This document shows, one piece after another, positions 1 through 7,175 of a DNA stretch of 64,000 nt. Under the pieces are notes generated by a model. That model did no database searches. It saw only the letters and a program-made list of their open reading frames with translations, and was not told the origin of the DNA. The stretch covers positions 1,984,001 through 2,048,000 of the forward strand of contig NC_022576.1 of assembly GCF_000477435.1 (NCBI RefSeq), written 5' to 3'. Each line of letters starts with the position of its first letter. Position 1 is the first letter of the stretch. Source of the DNA: Candidatus Symbiobacter mobilis CR (lineage in GTDB: Bacteria; Pseudomonadota; Gammaproteobacteria; Burkholderiales; Burkholderiaceae_C). The position numbers and the translations under genes were made by a program.

Positions 1-760
1 CGCCGTCGAGCAGTTCCAGGTGGTGTACCAACCCATCGTCGAGCTGGCGACAGGGCATATCCACAAGGCCGAGGCCCTGCTGCGCTGGGAGCACCCCCAA
101 CGCGGCTCGGTCAGCCCAGGGGAGTTCATCCCCATCGCCGAATCCAGCGGGCTGATCGTCGAAATCGGCGAGTGGGTATTCCAACGGGCACTGGAACAAG
201 TATGCAGATGGCGCCAGCGCTTGCACCCGCAATTCCAAGTCAGTGTCAACAAGTCCCCAGTGCAGTTCGAAAAAGTGGATCTGGCACGCTCGCGCTGGAT
301 CGACCAGATCCGGCAGCATGGGCAAGAGGGAAATTGCCTCGTCGTCGAAATCACGGAAGGGCTGCTGCTTTCCCATAGCGACGAGGTGATCGAACAAATC
401 CTCGCGCTCAGCGACGACGGGATCCAGGTCTCGCTGGACGATTTTGGTACTGGCTATTCCTCGCTGGCGTACTTGCAGAAGTTCGATATCGACTACATCA
501 AGATCGACCAGTCTTTCGTGCGGCAGCTCGTCGGGGAGTCGACCGACCTCGCGCTCTGCCAGGCCATCATCGCCATGGCGCATGCGCTGAACATGCAAGT
601 CATCGCCGAGGGCGTGGAAACCGCACAGCAACGCGACCTGCTCGCCGCTGCCGGCTGCGACTACGGGCAGGGCTACCTGTTTTCCCGCCCGGTGCGTTCC
701 GAGGAGCTGGAAGCCTTGGTGCTACGCACGAACCGGGGCGTAACGCCGATGCGGGTGTAG
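1..760 (+). CDS. EAL-domain cyclic-di-GMP phosphodiesterase (5' truncated by window edge)
   Basis: The reading frame is open from the first bases, so the start and any upstream domains (often GGDEF or PAS) lie outside the window. About 250 residues of an EAL domain are visible. The EAL signature appears as EALLRW, followed by the Asn in SVNKSP, the EITE motif, the DDFGTGYSSL loop, the Lys in IKIDQSF, AEGVET and GQGYLFSRP. All residues that normally bind metal and c-di-GMP are therefore present, and hydrolysis of c-di-GMP to pGpG is the expected activity. It converges with the glycosyltransferase gene downstream, with only 38 bases between the stops. Family assignment is firm; sensor input and activity are inferred. 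Confidence 0.93.
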   Translation, partial: AVEQFQVVYQPIVELATGHIHKAEALLRWEHPQRGSVSPGEFIPIAESSGLIVEIGEWVFQRALEQVCRWRQRLHPQFQVSVNKSPVQFEKVDLARSRWIDQIRQHGQEGNCLVVEITEGLLLSHSDEVIEQILALSDDGIQVSLDDFGTGYSSLAYLQKFDIDYIKIDQSFVRQLVGESTDLALCQAIIAMAHALNMQVIAEGVETAQQRDLLAAAGCDYGQGYLFSRPVRSEELEALVLRTNRGVTPMRV

Positions 761-798
761 GACTGGGTGTAGGGAATCCATCGCGACTTCCGTCGCTT

Positions 799-1944
799 CT
801 ACAACAGATCTACAGGTGGTGGTGGCAGCTTGATGTCCAACCCTTCCCCCACCCGCTCCCCGATCAAATAATTGGGGCGGCGTTTGACTTCTTCGTAGAT
901 ACGGGCCACGTATTCGGACAGGATGCCCGTGGCCAGCAGTTGCACCCCGCTGAAAAACATGATCGCAACGACGATCGTGGCAAAGCCGGGTACGGCGATG
1001 CCGTAGAGAAAGTATTCCGCGACGACCCACGCCCCATAGCCCAAAGCCAGACAGGAGAGGACCAGCCCCGCCAGGGTCAAGACCCGCAGGGGCGTGACGG
1101 AAAACGCCAGCATCCCGGTCAATGCCAGCGAAAAAGCGCTCACAAGCCCGAAATTGCTGTGCCCTGCGGAACGCGGTAGGGGGTCGTAGGGAATGGCGAC
1201 GCTCTGAAAGCCTACCCAGGCGTACAGCCCTTTCATGAAGCGGTTGCGCTCGGGCAATTGCTTGAGCGCATCGACCACTTTGCGATCCATCCAGCGATAG
1301 TCGCCGGCATCGGGCGGGATCCGCACCCGGCTGCCGAGGTTGATCAGGCGGTAGAACCACGCAGTCAGCCGGGCATGTAAGGGCGACTGGTCGTTGCGGT
1401 GCTGCCGTACTGCGTAGACGACATCCGCGCCGTCACGCCATTGCTGGAACATGACGGGCAACAGCGCGGTGGGATGCTGGCCATCCCCATCCATCAGCAC
1501 GACCACCTCCCCACGCGCGGCATCAATGCCTGCCGTCAGCGCACGCTCCTTGCCGAAATTGCGCGACAAACGAAGGCAGACGAGCTGGGGATGCTGCGCA
1601 CACAGCGCGAGCAATTCGGCATAGGTGCCATCGCGGCTGCCGTCGTCGACAGCGATCAGCTCGACGCGGTCACTCAGCGCAACAAGGGCGGCCAGGATGT
1701 CCGCGACGACACGAGCCACCACCCCAGCCTCGTTGTAGACGGGAACTACGCAAGAAATGCTCGGAGCAATGCTCGGAAAAATGCTCGGAGCAATGGCCTG
1801 GGTCCGCGCCCCTCTCCCGCTGGGAAAGGGGATTTTTTGCCCTCTCCCAGCGGGAGAGGGCGCCCCGATAGGGGCGGGTGAGGGTGGATGCGGCGGAGAG
1901 CTGCCTTGCATAGGCGAGCAGCCCATGCAATGGCCTGCCGACAT
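799..1944 (-). CDS. Family 2 glycosyltransferase with C-terminal membrane anchor (GtrB/DPM1-like)
   Basis: A 381-residue polyprenyl-phosphate glycosyltransferase-like protein. The catalytic GT-A domain starts at CVVPVYNEAG (about residue 65) and has DDGSRDGT and the metal-binding DGDGQHP. Two hydrophobic segments near the C-terminus (around LAGLVLSCLALGYGAWVV and IVVAIMFFSGVQLLATGIL) are typical of the GtrB/ArnC branch, which transfers a sugar onto undecaprenyl phosphate. The start is odd. No ATG, GTG or TTG lies between the conserved domain and a pair of GC-rich palindromes, so the only canonical starts are upstream. ATG 1944 has AGAGGA about ten bases ahead and is preferred. This adds a Pro/Gly/Arg-rich extension encoded by the palindromes. 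The sugar is unknown. Confidence 0.85.
   Translation of the reverse strand: MSAGHCMGCSPMQGSSPPHPPSPAPIGAPSPAGRGQKIPFPSGRGARTQAIAPSIFPSIAPSISCVVPVYNEAGVVARVVADILAALVALSDRVELIAVDDGSRDGTYAELLALCAQHPQLVCLRLSRNFGKERALTAGIDAARGEVVVLMDGDGQHPTALLPVMFQQWRDGADVVYAVRQHRNDQSPLHARLTAWFYRLINLGSRVRIPPDAGDYRWMDRKVVDALKQLPERNRFMKGLYAWVGFQSVAIPYDPLPRSAGHSNFGLVSAFSLALTGMLAFSVTPLRVLTLAGLVLSCLALGYGAWVVAEYFLYGIAVPGFATIVVAIMFFSGVQLLATGILSEYVARIYEEVKRRPNYLIGERVGEGLDIKLPPPPVDLL
1809..1860. repeat. Tandem REP-like palindromes inside the glycosyltransferase 5' coding region
   Basis: Two palindromes lie back to back. The first is 1809-1831, imperfect, with CCCCT/AGGGG ends. The second is 1840-1860, with a perfect 9-bp stem CCCTCTCCC/GGGAGAGGG and a 3-base loop. 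A T6 run at 1833-1838 follows the first on the plus strand, so it could also act as a plus-strand terminator. A related palindrome occurs at 34926-34948. Confidence 0.7.
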
Positions 1945-1959
1945 AGGCTATTCGTCCTC

Positions 1960-2214
1960 TCAATCCTTCTTGCGCAGGCATTCCTTCATGAAGTCCCTGC
2001 GCGGCTGTCCCTTGAGTTGTTGTGTACGGGCTTCCTGGTTGCAAGCCTTCATACGGTTCCGCTGCGCCTGCACGGCACTACTGACGGGCGCCTTGGCCTT
2101 GGCTGTCGCAGCAGCCGGTTCCGCTGCGGAAGCAGCATCCGCAGCGGCTTCCGTAGCGTGGGCGGTTCCCCACAAGGTCAAACCCAAACCCACGATGCAA
2201 AGCAATGATTTCAT
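1960..2214 (-). CDS. PsiF-like small secreted protein
   Basis: An 84-residue protein starting at ATG 2214, with AGAAAGG about seven bases upstream. A signal peptide spans roughly residues 1-21 (hydrophobic CIVGLGLTLWG, cleavage near AHA). An Ala-rich linker leads to a C-terminal module containing RNRMKACNQEA and PRRDFMKECL, which matches the PsiF repeat of phosphate-starvation-inducible proteins (paired Cys, basic). Its position next to a Pit phosphate transporter and a PhoU-like gene is consistent with a phosphate link, though no Pho box was identified. Biochemical function is unknown for the family. Confidence 0.75.
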   Translation of the reverse strand: MKSLLCIVGLGLTLWGTAHATEAAADAASAAEPAAATAKAKAPVSSAVQAQRNRMKACNQEARTQQLKGQPRRDFMKECLRKKD

Positions 2215-2305
2215 ACAAGCCCTTTCTGGATAAAACAAACCAACCTCTGAGCCGGAAGGCATCGTAGCGCAAGCGCATCGCACGACATCACACCGCCACA
2301 TCGAC

Positions 2306-3319
2306 TCAGTGCAACATGCCCAGACTGACCCAATACGCCACGGCGGCAACGAAAGCGCTGGCGGGAATCGTGAAAATCCACGCCCAGACGATGTTCCCTG
2401 CAACGCCCCAACGGACGGCGCTGGGGCGCCGCGTGGACCCCACGCCGATGATCGCCCCCGTGATGGTGTGCGTGGTCGACACCGGAATACCCAGCGCAGT
2501 GGCCGTGAACAGGGTCACTGCTCCTCCGGTTTCTGCACAAAATCCCCCCACCGGCTTGAGTTTGGTCAGCTTTTGTCCCATCGTCTTGACGATGCGCCAC
2601 CCCCCGAACATCGTCCCCAGTCCGATGGCGGTATAGCACGACACGATGATCCACCCCGCCGGGGCTGCGTCATCGTGACTGGCATAACCCGTAGCCAGCA
2701 GCAGCATCCAGATGATGCCGATGGTTTTCTGGGCATCGTTGCCGCCATGCCCCAGGCTGTATGCACCGGCAGACAGCAATTGCAGCCGCCGGAACCAGCG
2801 ATCCACGCGCAAAGGTCGGGTACGCCGAAAAATCCACGACACCAGCACCATCATCAGCGAACCCAACAGGAACCCCAGCAATGGGGATACGAAGATAAAA
2901 ACGACGGTCTTGATGATGCCGGGAAGGATGAGCGACTGCACGCCAACCTTGGCGATGGCCGCCCCGGCAATACCGCCGATCAGCGCATGGGAAGAGCTGC
3001 TGGGAATGCCGTACCACCAGGTGATCAGATTCCAGGTAATCGCCCCCGTGAGTGCGCCGAAAACGACGTAGATATCGACCACGCCGGGCAGAACGATCCC
3101 TTTGCCAACCGTGGCCGCCACGCTCAGCGGAAAAAACAGAATCGCGATGACGTTGAAAAACGCGGCGAATACGACGGCTTGCCCAGGCTTGAGCACCCCG
3201 GTCGATACCACCGTCGCTATCGAATTGGCGGCATCGTGAAACCCGTTCATGAAGTCGAAGGCAATGGCCATCGACACCAGGACGACCACGATCCACAGGC
3301 TCACCTCACTCACTGGCAT
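2306..3319 (-). CDS. pit: Inorganic phosphate transporter, PiT family
   Basis: A 337-residue, strongly hydrophobic membrane protein of about ten predicted helices. Both halves carry the PiT signature: FMNGFHDAANSIATVVSTG near the N-terminus and SLGHGGNDAQKTIGIIW in the second half. The family imports metal-phosphate complexes using the proton gradient. ATG 3319 is chosen because it gives the normal N-terminus and leaves an 11-base gap to the upstream DUF47 gene; the longer frame would overlap that gene. DUF47 and Pit form one minus-strand transcription unit, a common pairing. Confidence 0.93.
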   Translation of the reverse strand: MPVSEVSLWIVVVLVSMAIAFDFMNGFHDAANSIATVVSTGVLKPGQAVVFAAFFNVIAILFFPLSVAATVGKGIVLPGVVDIYVVFGALTGAITWNLITWWYGIPSSSSHALIGGIAGAAIAKVGVQSLILPGIIKTVVFIFVSPLLGFLLGSLMMVLVSWIFRRTRPLRVDRWFRRLQLLSAGAYSLGHGGNDAQKTIGIIWMLLLATGYASHDDAAPAGWIIVSCYTAIGLGTMFGGWRIVKTMGQKLTKLKPVGGFCAETGGAVTLFTATALGIPVSTTHTITGAIIGVGSTRRPSAVRWGVAGNIVWAWIFTIPASAFVAAVAYWVSLGMLH

Positions 3320-3330
3320 GGCATCTTCGC

Positions 3331-3984
3331 TCAGGAGTTTTCGAGGATGATGCCTTCGATCAGGTTGGCCACGTCCTCGCAACGGTCGGTGATCGTCTCC
3401 AGCAATTCATAAATGGCCTTGAGCTTGATCAGCTCGCGCACATCGGGTTCCTCGCGGAACAGCTTGCTCATCGCGGTGCGCATCACGCGGTCGGCATCGC
3501 CTTCGAGCAGATCGATCTCGTCGCAAGTCTTGAGCGCGGCCTCTGCCGTTGCGGGGTCGGCAATGCGGGCAAGCAAGCGCACTGCATCGCGCACCCGGCT
3601 ACAGCAGCGCAAACTCAAATCGGTCAAGCGGGAAATTTCGTCGGTCATCCCCCGCACGTCATAGAGCGCCATCGTCTCCGCCGAATCCTGGATCAGGTCG
3701 GCGACATCGTCCATCGTGTTGATCAAGCCATGGATCTGTTCCCGGTCGATCGGGGTGATGAAAGTCTGATGGATAGCTTTGTTGACCTCATGCGTGACCC
3801 GGTCTGCGGCTTTTTCGGCGTGATCGACTGCCCGGTGGTACTGCGAACGCAATTCGGGATCGTTGTAATGTTCGACCAGTTTCGAGAAAGCCTGCGCTGC
3901 CTCGACGATATGGTCGGCATGTTGGTCGAACAGCGCAAAAAAATCGGTATTTCGCGGAAGCAGTTTTCCGAACAGCACAAGCAA
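3331..3984 (-). CDS. DUF47 (PhoU-like) Pit accessory protein
   Basis: A 217-residue all-helical protein of the DUF47/TIGR00153 family, related in fold to PhoU. It has the typical opening LFGKLLPRNTDFFALFDQHA and acidic helices such as THEVNKAIHQTFITPIDREQI and INTMDDVADLIQDSAE. Such proteins are usually encoded immediately upstream of a Pit transporter, as here, and are thought to modulate phosphate or metal-phosphate uptake. Length is normal for the family. The mechanism is not evident from sequence. Confidence 0.9.
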   Translation of the reverse strand: MLVLFGKLLPRNTDFFALFDQHADHIVEAAQAFSKLVEHYNDPELRSQYHRAVDHAEKAADRVTHEVNKAIHQTFITPIDREQIHGLINTMDDVADLIQDSAETMALYDVRGMTDEISRLTDLSLRCCSRVRDAVRLLARIADPATAEAALKTCDEIDLLEGDADRVMRTAMSKLFREEPDVRELIKLKAIYELLETITDRCEDVANLIEGIILENS

Positions 3985-4107
3985 CTCCTCGTTGGGCGCA
4001 CTCGACCCGGCGCCAAGCGCCAGAATCTGACAGGGATGCGAAAGAGATGGGGGAGAAAAAACGGCGCGATGGGGAAACCCCCAAAGCGCCTAAGACAGGA
4101 GGAAACA

Positions 4108-4208
4108 AGACTTACGCAAAATTGTCCTGGCTAGGCATACCCACGCAGACAGTACAAAGCAGTACGGCAAGTGGGTACAACAACGCTGGGGCGGTTTTGC
4201 GTAAGTCT
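4108..4208. repeat. 101-bp palindrome-bounded repeat, copy 1
   Basis: The unit begins AGACTTACGCAAAA and ends TTTTGCGTAAGTCT, a perfect 14-bp inverted repeat. Inside is a second inverted pair, TACCCAC and GTGGGTA, so the whole unit can fold into a nested stem. A second unit of identical length follows after 10 bases. It contains no coding capacity, and the layout resembles a miniature inverted-repeat element. Confidence 0.85.
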
Positions 4209-4218
4209 AGGAAAAATA

Positions 4219-4319
4219 AGACTTACGCAAAATTGTCCCGGCTAGGCGTACCCACGCAGACAGTACAAAACAGTACGGCAAGTGGGTACAACGACGCTGG
4301 GGCGGTTTTGCGTAAGTCT
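4219..4319. repeat. 101-bp palindrome-bounded repeat, copy 2
   Basis: This is a near-identical direct copy of the unit at 4108-4208, with the same perfect 14-bp terminal inverted repeats. Its inner pair is a perfect GTACCCAC and GTGGGTAC. Only a handful of substitutions separate the copies, which suggests recent duplication or insertion. The spacer between the units is A-rich. Confidence 0.85.
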
Positions 4320-4455
4320 AGAGAGTTGACGAGCCTGAACCCCGGCACTGACATCATGGTTAGGGCTGCTTGGTTCCCCACCTGACCCGGTTGGCCTTCC
4401 GCCATGCGGGGAGGCCCGTCAAGGAAAATTGTAGTCGCGCCCCTCACATCCCAAT

Positions 4456-5487
4456 TCAAGGCGCCATGCCACGCAGCGCGGGATGGGGTGCGACAGACCG
4501 GGCGATGCCTTGCCCCACGGCCAAACCAAAGCGTTTGACCAAGCGCTCGGCAACGTTTTCCTGGCGGGTGTAGTCGACAATATCCTCGGCATGGACGACC
4601 TCGCGCGCCACATAGTCCAGGCTGCCCAATTGATCTGCCAGCCCCAGAGCGATGGCCTGTTCCCCGTTCCAGAATAGCCCGGTGAATACGTCGGAACCAT
4701 CCTGCTGATCCTTCAGGCGGGTTCCTCGCCCTGCCTTGACTACGGCAATGAACTGCCGATGGATTTGGTCAAGCAAAGATTGCGCAAACGCACGATGCTC
4801 GGGCGTCTCCGGGCTGAAGGGGTCGAGGATGCCCTTGTTTCCCCCCGCTGTAAGCAATCGCCGCTCAATGCCGATCTTCTCCATCACCCCGGTGAACCCG
4901 AAGCCATCGAACAACACGCCAATGCTGCCGACGATGCTGGCCTTGTCGACATAAATGTGATCCGCTGCCACAGCGATGTAGTACGCGGCGGAAGCGCAAG
5001 ATTCTTCGACCACCGCGTACACGGGCTTCTTGTGCAGGGCTTTCAGCCGCAGGATTTCGTCGTGGACGATGCCTGCTTGCACTGGGCTGCCACCCGGGGA
5101 ATTCACGCGCAACACCACCGCGCGAGCGCCAGCGTCCTCGAACGCCGACCGCAGCGAAGGAACGAGCAGCTCCGCACTGGCTACCGTGTCGGCAGCAATT
5201 TCTCCCTTGATGTGGACGACGGCCGTATGCGCGGGGCTTTCCCCGGGTTTGTCCACGCTTTGCTGAAACCCTAGCCAAACAACAACGACGAAGAACCCCA
5301 ACCATGCCAACCGCACGAAAGTACGCCAGCGCCGTGCCGACCGCTGCTCCTGCAACGTGGCAAGAACCAGTTTTTCCAAGATCGCGCGCTCCCAGCCTGG
5401 GGGAGGAACCTCTTCCGCCAGGGCCTTGGTTGCGCGTGCGGGGGCGGGCTGCGCCGTGGACGCATCGGGGTCGGTGTCTTCGCTCAT
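4456..5487 (-). CDS. sppA: Signal peptide peptidase SppA-type serine protease (family S49)
   Basis: A 343-residue short-form SppA. A single membrane anchor lies at about residues 60-80 (LAWLGFFVVVVWLGF) and the protease domain is periplasmic. Family motifs include VLRVNSPGGSP, the segment EESCASAAYYIA with the expected nucleophile Ser, VDKASIVGSIGV, and GIERRLLTAGGNKG with the likely catalytic Lys. The family degrades signal peptides left in the membrane after secretion. ATG 5487 was chosen because the extension upstream lacks homology and would overlap rluC. The gene follows rluC on the same strand with a 46-base gap. Confidence 0.9.
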   Translation of the reverse strand: MSEDTDPDASTAQPAPARATKALAEEVPPPGWERAILEKLVLATLQEQRSARRWRTFVRLAWLGFFVVVVWLGFQQSVDKPGESPAHTAVVHIKGEIAADTVASAELLVPSLRSAFEDAGARAVVLRVNSPGGSPVQAGIVHDEILRLKALHKKPVYAVVEESCASAAYYIAVAADHIYVDKASIVGSIGVLFDGFGFTGVMEKIGIERRLLTAGGNKGILDPFSPETPEHRAFAQSLLDQIHRQFIAVVKAGRGTRLKDQQDGSDVFTGLFWNGEQAIALGLADQLGSLDYVAREVVHAEDIVDYTRQENVAERLVKRFGLAVGQGIARSVAPHPALRGMAP

Positions 5488-5533
5488 AGCATCGTGGGGT
5501 AGGCAAACTGGAAATCCTTGCCGCGCGGCACGC

Positions 5534-6508
5534 TCACGACGCAGCAAGGGGAGGCAATGCGGGAAACGCAGCGGCGACAAAAGCCTGCAATTCCTCGGGC
5601 AAGTCTGCCACAAGGCTCATTCGCTCCCCGCTGCGCGGATGCAGAAACCGCAGCCGCCATGCGTGGAGAAAACAACGCCGCAACCCAGGGTAGGCAGCGG
5701 CCAGCGCTTTGTTGAGGGCAAAGTCGCCGTATTTGTCGTCGCCGAGGATCGGGTGCCCCTGCGCAGCAAGATGCACGCGGATCTGGTGCATCCGGCCCGT
5801 CTTGATCTGCACTTCGAGCAAGGAATACTCGGCGCACGCGGCGCAAACCCGAACAAGGGTGAGGCTCTCGCGGGCATAAGGGTCTTCCGTCGTGGCAATG
5901 CATACCCTGCGCTCCCCGTTATCCCCGGCTGGAAGGGTGCGCAAAGGGCTATCCAGCACCCGCAGCGTCTGCGGCCATGGGCCGCGCACCATCGCCAGGT
6001 ACGTCTTGGCAGTCTGACGGTTGCGGAATTGCTCGTGCAAATGGGTGAGCACGCTGCGTTTTTTGGAAACGAGCAAAACCCCGCTCGTGTCCCGGTCGAG
6101 CCGGTGTACCAATTCCAGAAAGCGCTGTGCGGGGCGCGCAGCGCGCAATTGCTCGATGACCCCGAAGCGCACGCCCGACCCCCCATGCACGGCCAAACCG
6201 GAGGGCTTGTCGATAGCGAGAAGAACGTCGTCTTCCCACAGGATCGGAGGCTCCCGCGCTGGTGCCATGGCGGGCTTGCTCTCTGCCTGCGCCACACGCA
6301 CCGGGGGCAGGCGCAGCGCAGCGCCCACTTCGAGCCGATCCCCCACCGCAGCCCGTTTGCCATTGACGCGCACCTCTCCGCTACGGATCATCCGGTAGAT
6401 GCGCGTCTTGGGAACCCCCTTGAGCAAACGAACCAGATAGTTGTCTAGGCGCTGCCCGGCAGACTCCTCATCGACTACCAGCCATGTGGGGGATGCCGCG
6501 AGCGGCAT
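5534..6508 (-). CDS. rluC: 23S rRNA pseudouridine synthase RluC
   Basis: A 324-residue RluA-family enzyme. An N-terminal S4 RNA-binding domain (AGQRLDNYLVRLL ... RMIRSGEVRVNGKR) is followed by the catalytic domain with HRLDRDTSGVLLVSKK, whose Asp attacks the uridine. The motif GRMHQIRVHLAAQGHPILGD near the C-terminus is also conserved. RluC isomerises uridines in helices of 23S rRNA. Assignment to RluC rather than RluD rests on its divergent placement next to rne, the usual arrangement in beta- and gammaproteobacteria. ATG 6508 gives the normal length. Confidence 0.9.
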   Translation of the reverse strand: MPLAASPTWLVVDEESAGQRLDNYLVRLLKGVPKTRIYRMIRSGEVRVNGKRAAVGDRLEVGAALRLPPVRVAQAESKPAMAPAREPPILWEDDVLLAIDKPSGLAVHGGSGVRFGVIEQLRAARPAQRFLELVHRLDRDTSGVLLVSKKRSVLTHLHEQFRNRQTAKTYLAMVRGPWPQTLRVLDSPLRTLPAGDNGERRVCIATTEDPYARESLTLVRVCAACAEYSLLEVQIKTGRMHQIRVHLAAQGHPILGDDKYGDFALNKALAAAYPGLRRCFLHAWRLRFLHPRSGERMSLVADLPEELQAFVAAAFPALPPLAAS

Positions 6509-7175
6509 GGCGTTGCCCCCTATAATGGATTTTCCTGGCGAAATTTGGTGCAAGTTGTTGATTTTTATCAGAATCGTGGCAAAAGTTTGCGTCGCAGTGT
6601 ACTGCAAGCCGCCCTATGCCGCGTTATTGGTACCCATCGTGGTATCCATCCCGCCAGAACTCGTCGGTACCCCCGTTCGTCCACGCGATGCCACGCTTCC
6701 CGGCCCAACCGGGCAGACGAACGGTACGGAAATGCGCTGTGGAATCCCCAACCGTCCCGAAGCCCCGAATCGGCTCCGTGTACGCAACGTAGCAAGATGA
6801 CACTGCAACCCCGAGGAAATACGCACCCCGTGCGAATTGCGGCGGGTTGCGCGTCGTCCACCCCTGGCAGACAACGGCCCCGTGGGCCTGTCTCCCTATA
6901 CAACGATCTCTACAACGGTCTATACGGTTTGCATCGTCTGCATGACCTGCATGGCCTATCGCCTCCGTTGCATCCGTTGTATATCCGGTGTGCTGCCATG
7001 GTTTTTTCGCGTCGGCCCTCCAGCGGCTTGTCCGTTGGCATGGTGCCTTCGTTGGATCGCTACGTGGTCGTTGCGCAGTCTGTGCTCTGCGGTTTGCGGT
7101 ATTCCCCGCGCTGGTTCCGGTACTTTGCATGCCATATCTGGCATGCCCCCCAACCTGGATCCTAGGAATATGACC
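6509..7175 (+). promoter_or_regulatory. Long rluC-rne divergent region and putative rne leader
   Basis: There are 667 bases between the divergent rluC and rne starts. A perfect TATAAT stands at 6521-6526 on the plus strand, without a clear -35 box. If it is the rne -10 element, the mRNA leader would be about 640 bases. RNase E messages are known to carry long structured leaders used for autoregulation in E. coli. The second half contains low-complexity pieces such as repeated CTACAACG and TGCATG(A/G)CCT. Open frames across it have no recognisable homology. Confidence 0.45.

Larger units (their letters stand above)
3985..4455. other. Intergenic region carrying two 101-bp palindrome-bounded repeats
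   Basis: This stretch of 471 bases lies between the DUF47 start and the end of sppA. It holds no convincing gene: the open frame at 4047-4385 runs straight through both repeat copies and is judged spurious. Apart from the repeats there is a GC-rich patch near 4395-4425, and no clear promoter was found. Confidence 0.7.

Noticed and set aside
1..760. EAL protein as the output partner of the Sia cluster
   Set aside because: It is 12 kb away, on the far side of conserved genes, and nothing links the two beyond a general c-di-GMP theme.
4108..4319. Possible CRISPR array
   Set aside because: Only two units, each a palindrome-bounded element of 101 bp with no unique spacers and no cas genes.
4047..4385. 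112-codon frame across the paired 101-bp repeats
   Set aside because: It simply reads through both repeat copies and ends in intergenic DNA.
6545..7165. 206-codon frame in the rne leader
   Set aside because: No homology or good ribosome site; the repeated LYN/LHxL pattern arises from low-complexity leader DNA.
6837..7175. In-frame N-terminal extension of RNase E by about 113 residues
   Set aside because: The Cys/Tyr-rich sequence resembles no RNase E, and the ribosome site and homology both place the start at 7176.
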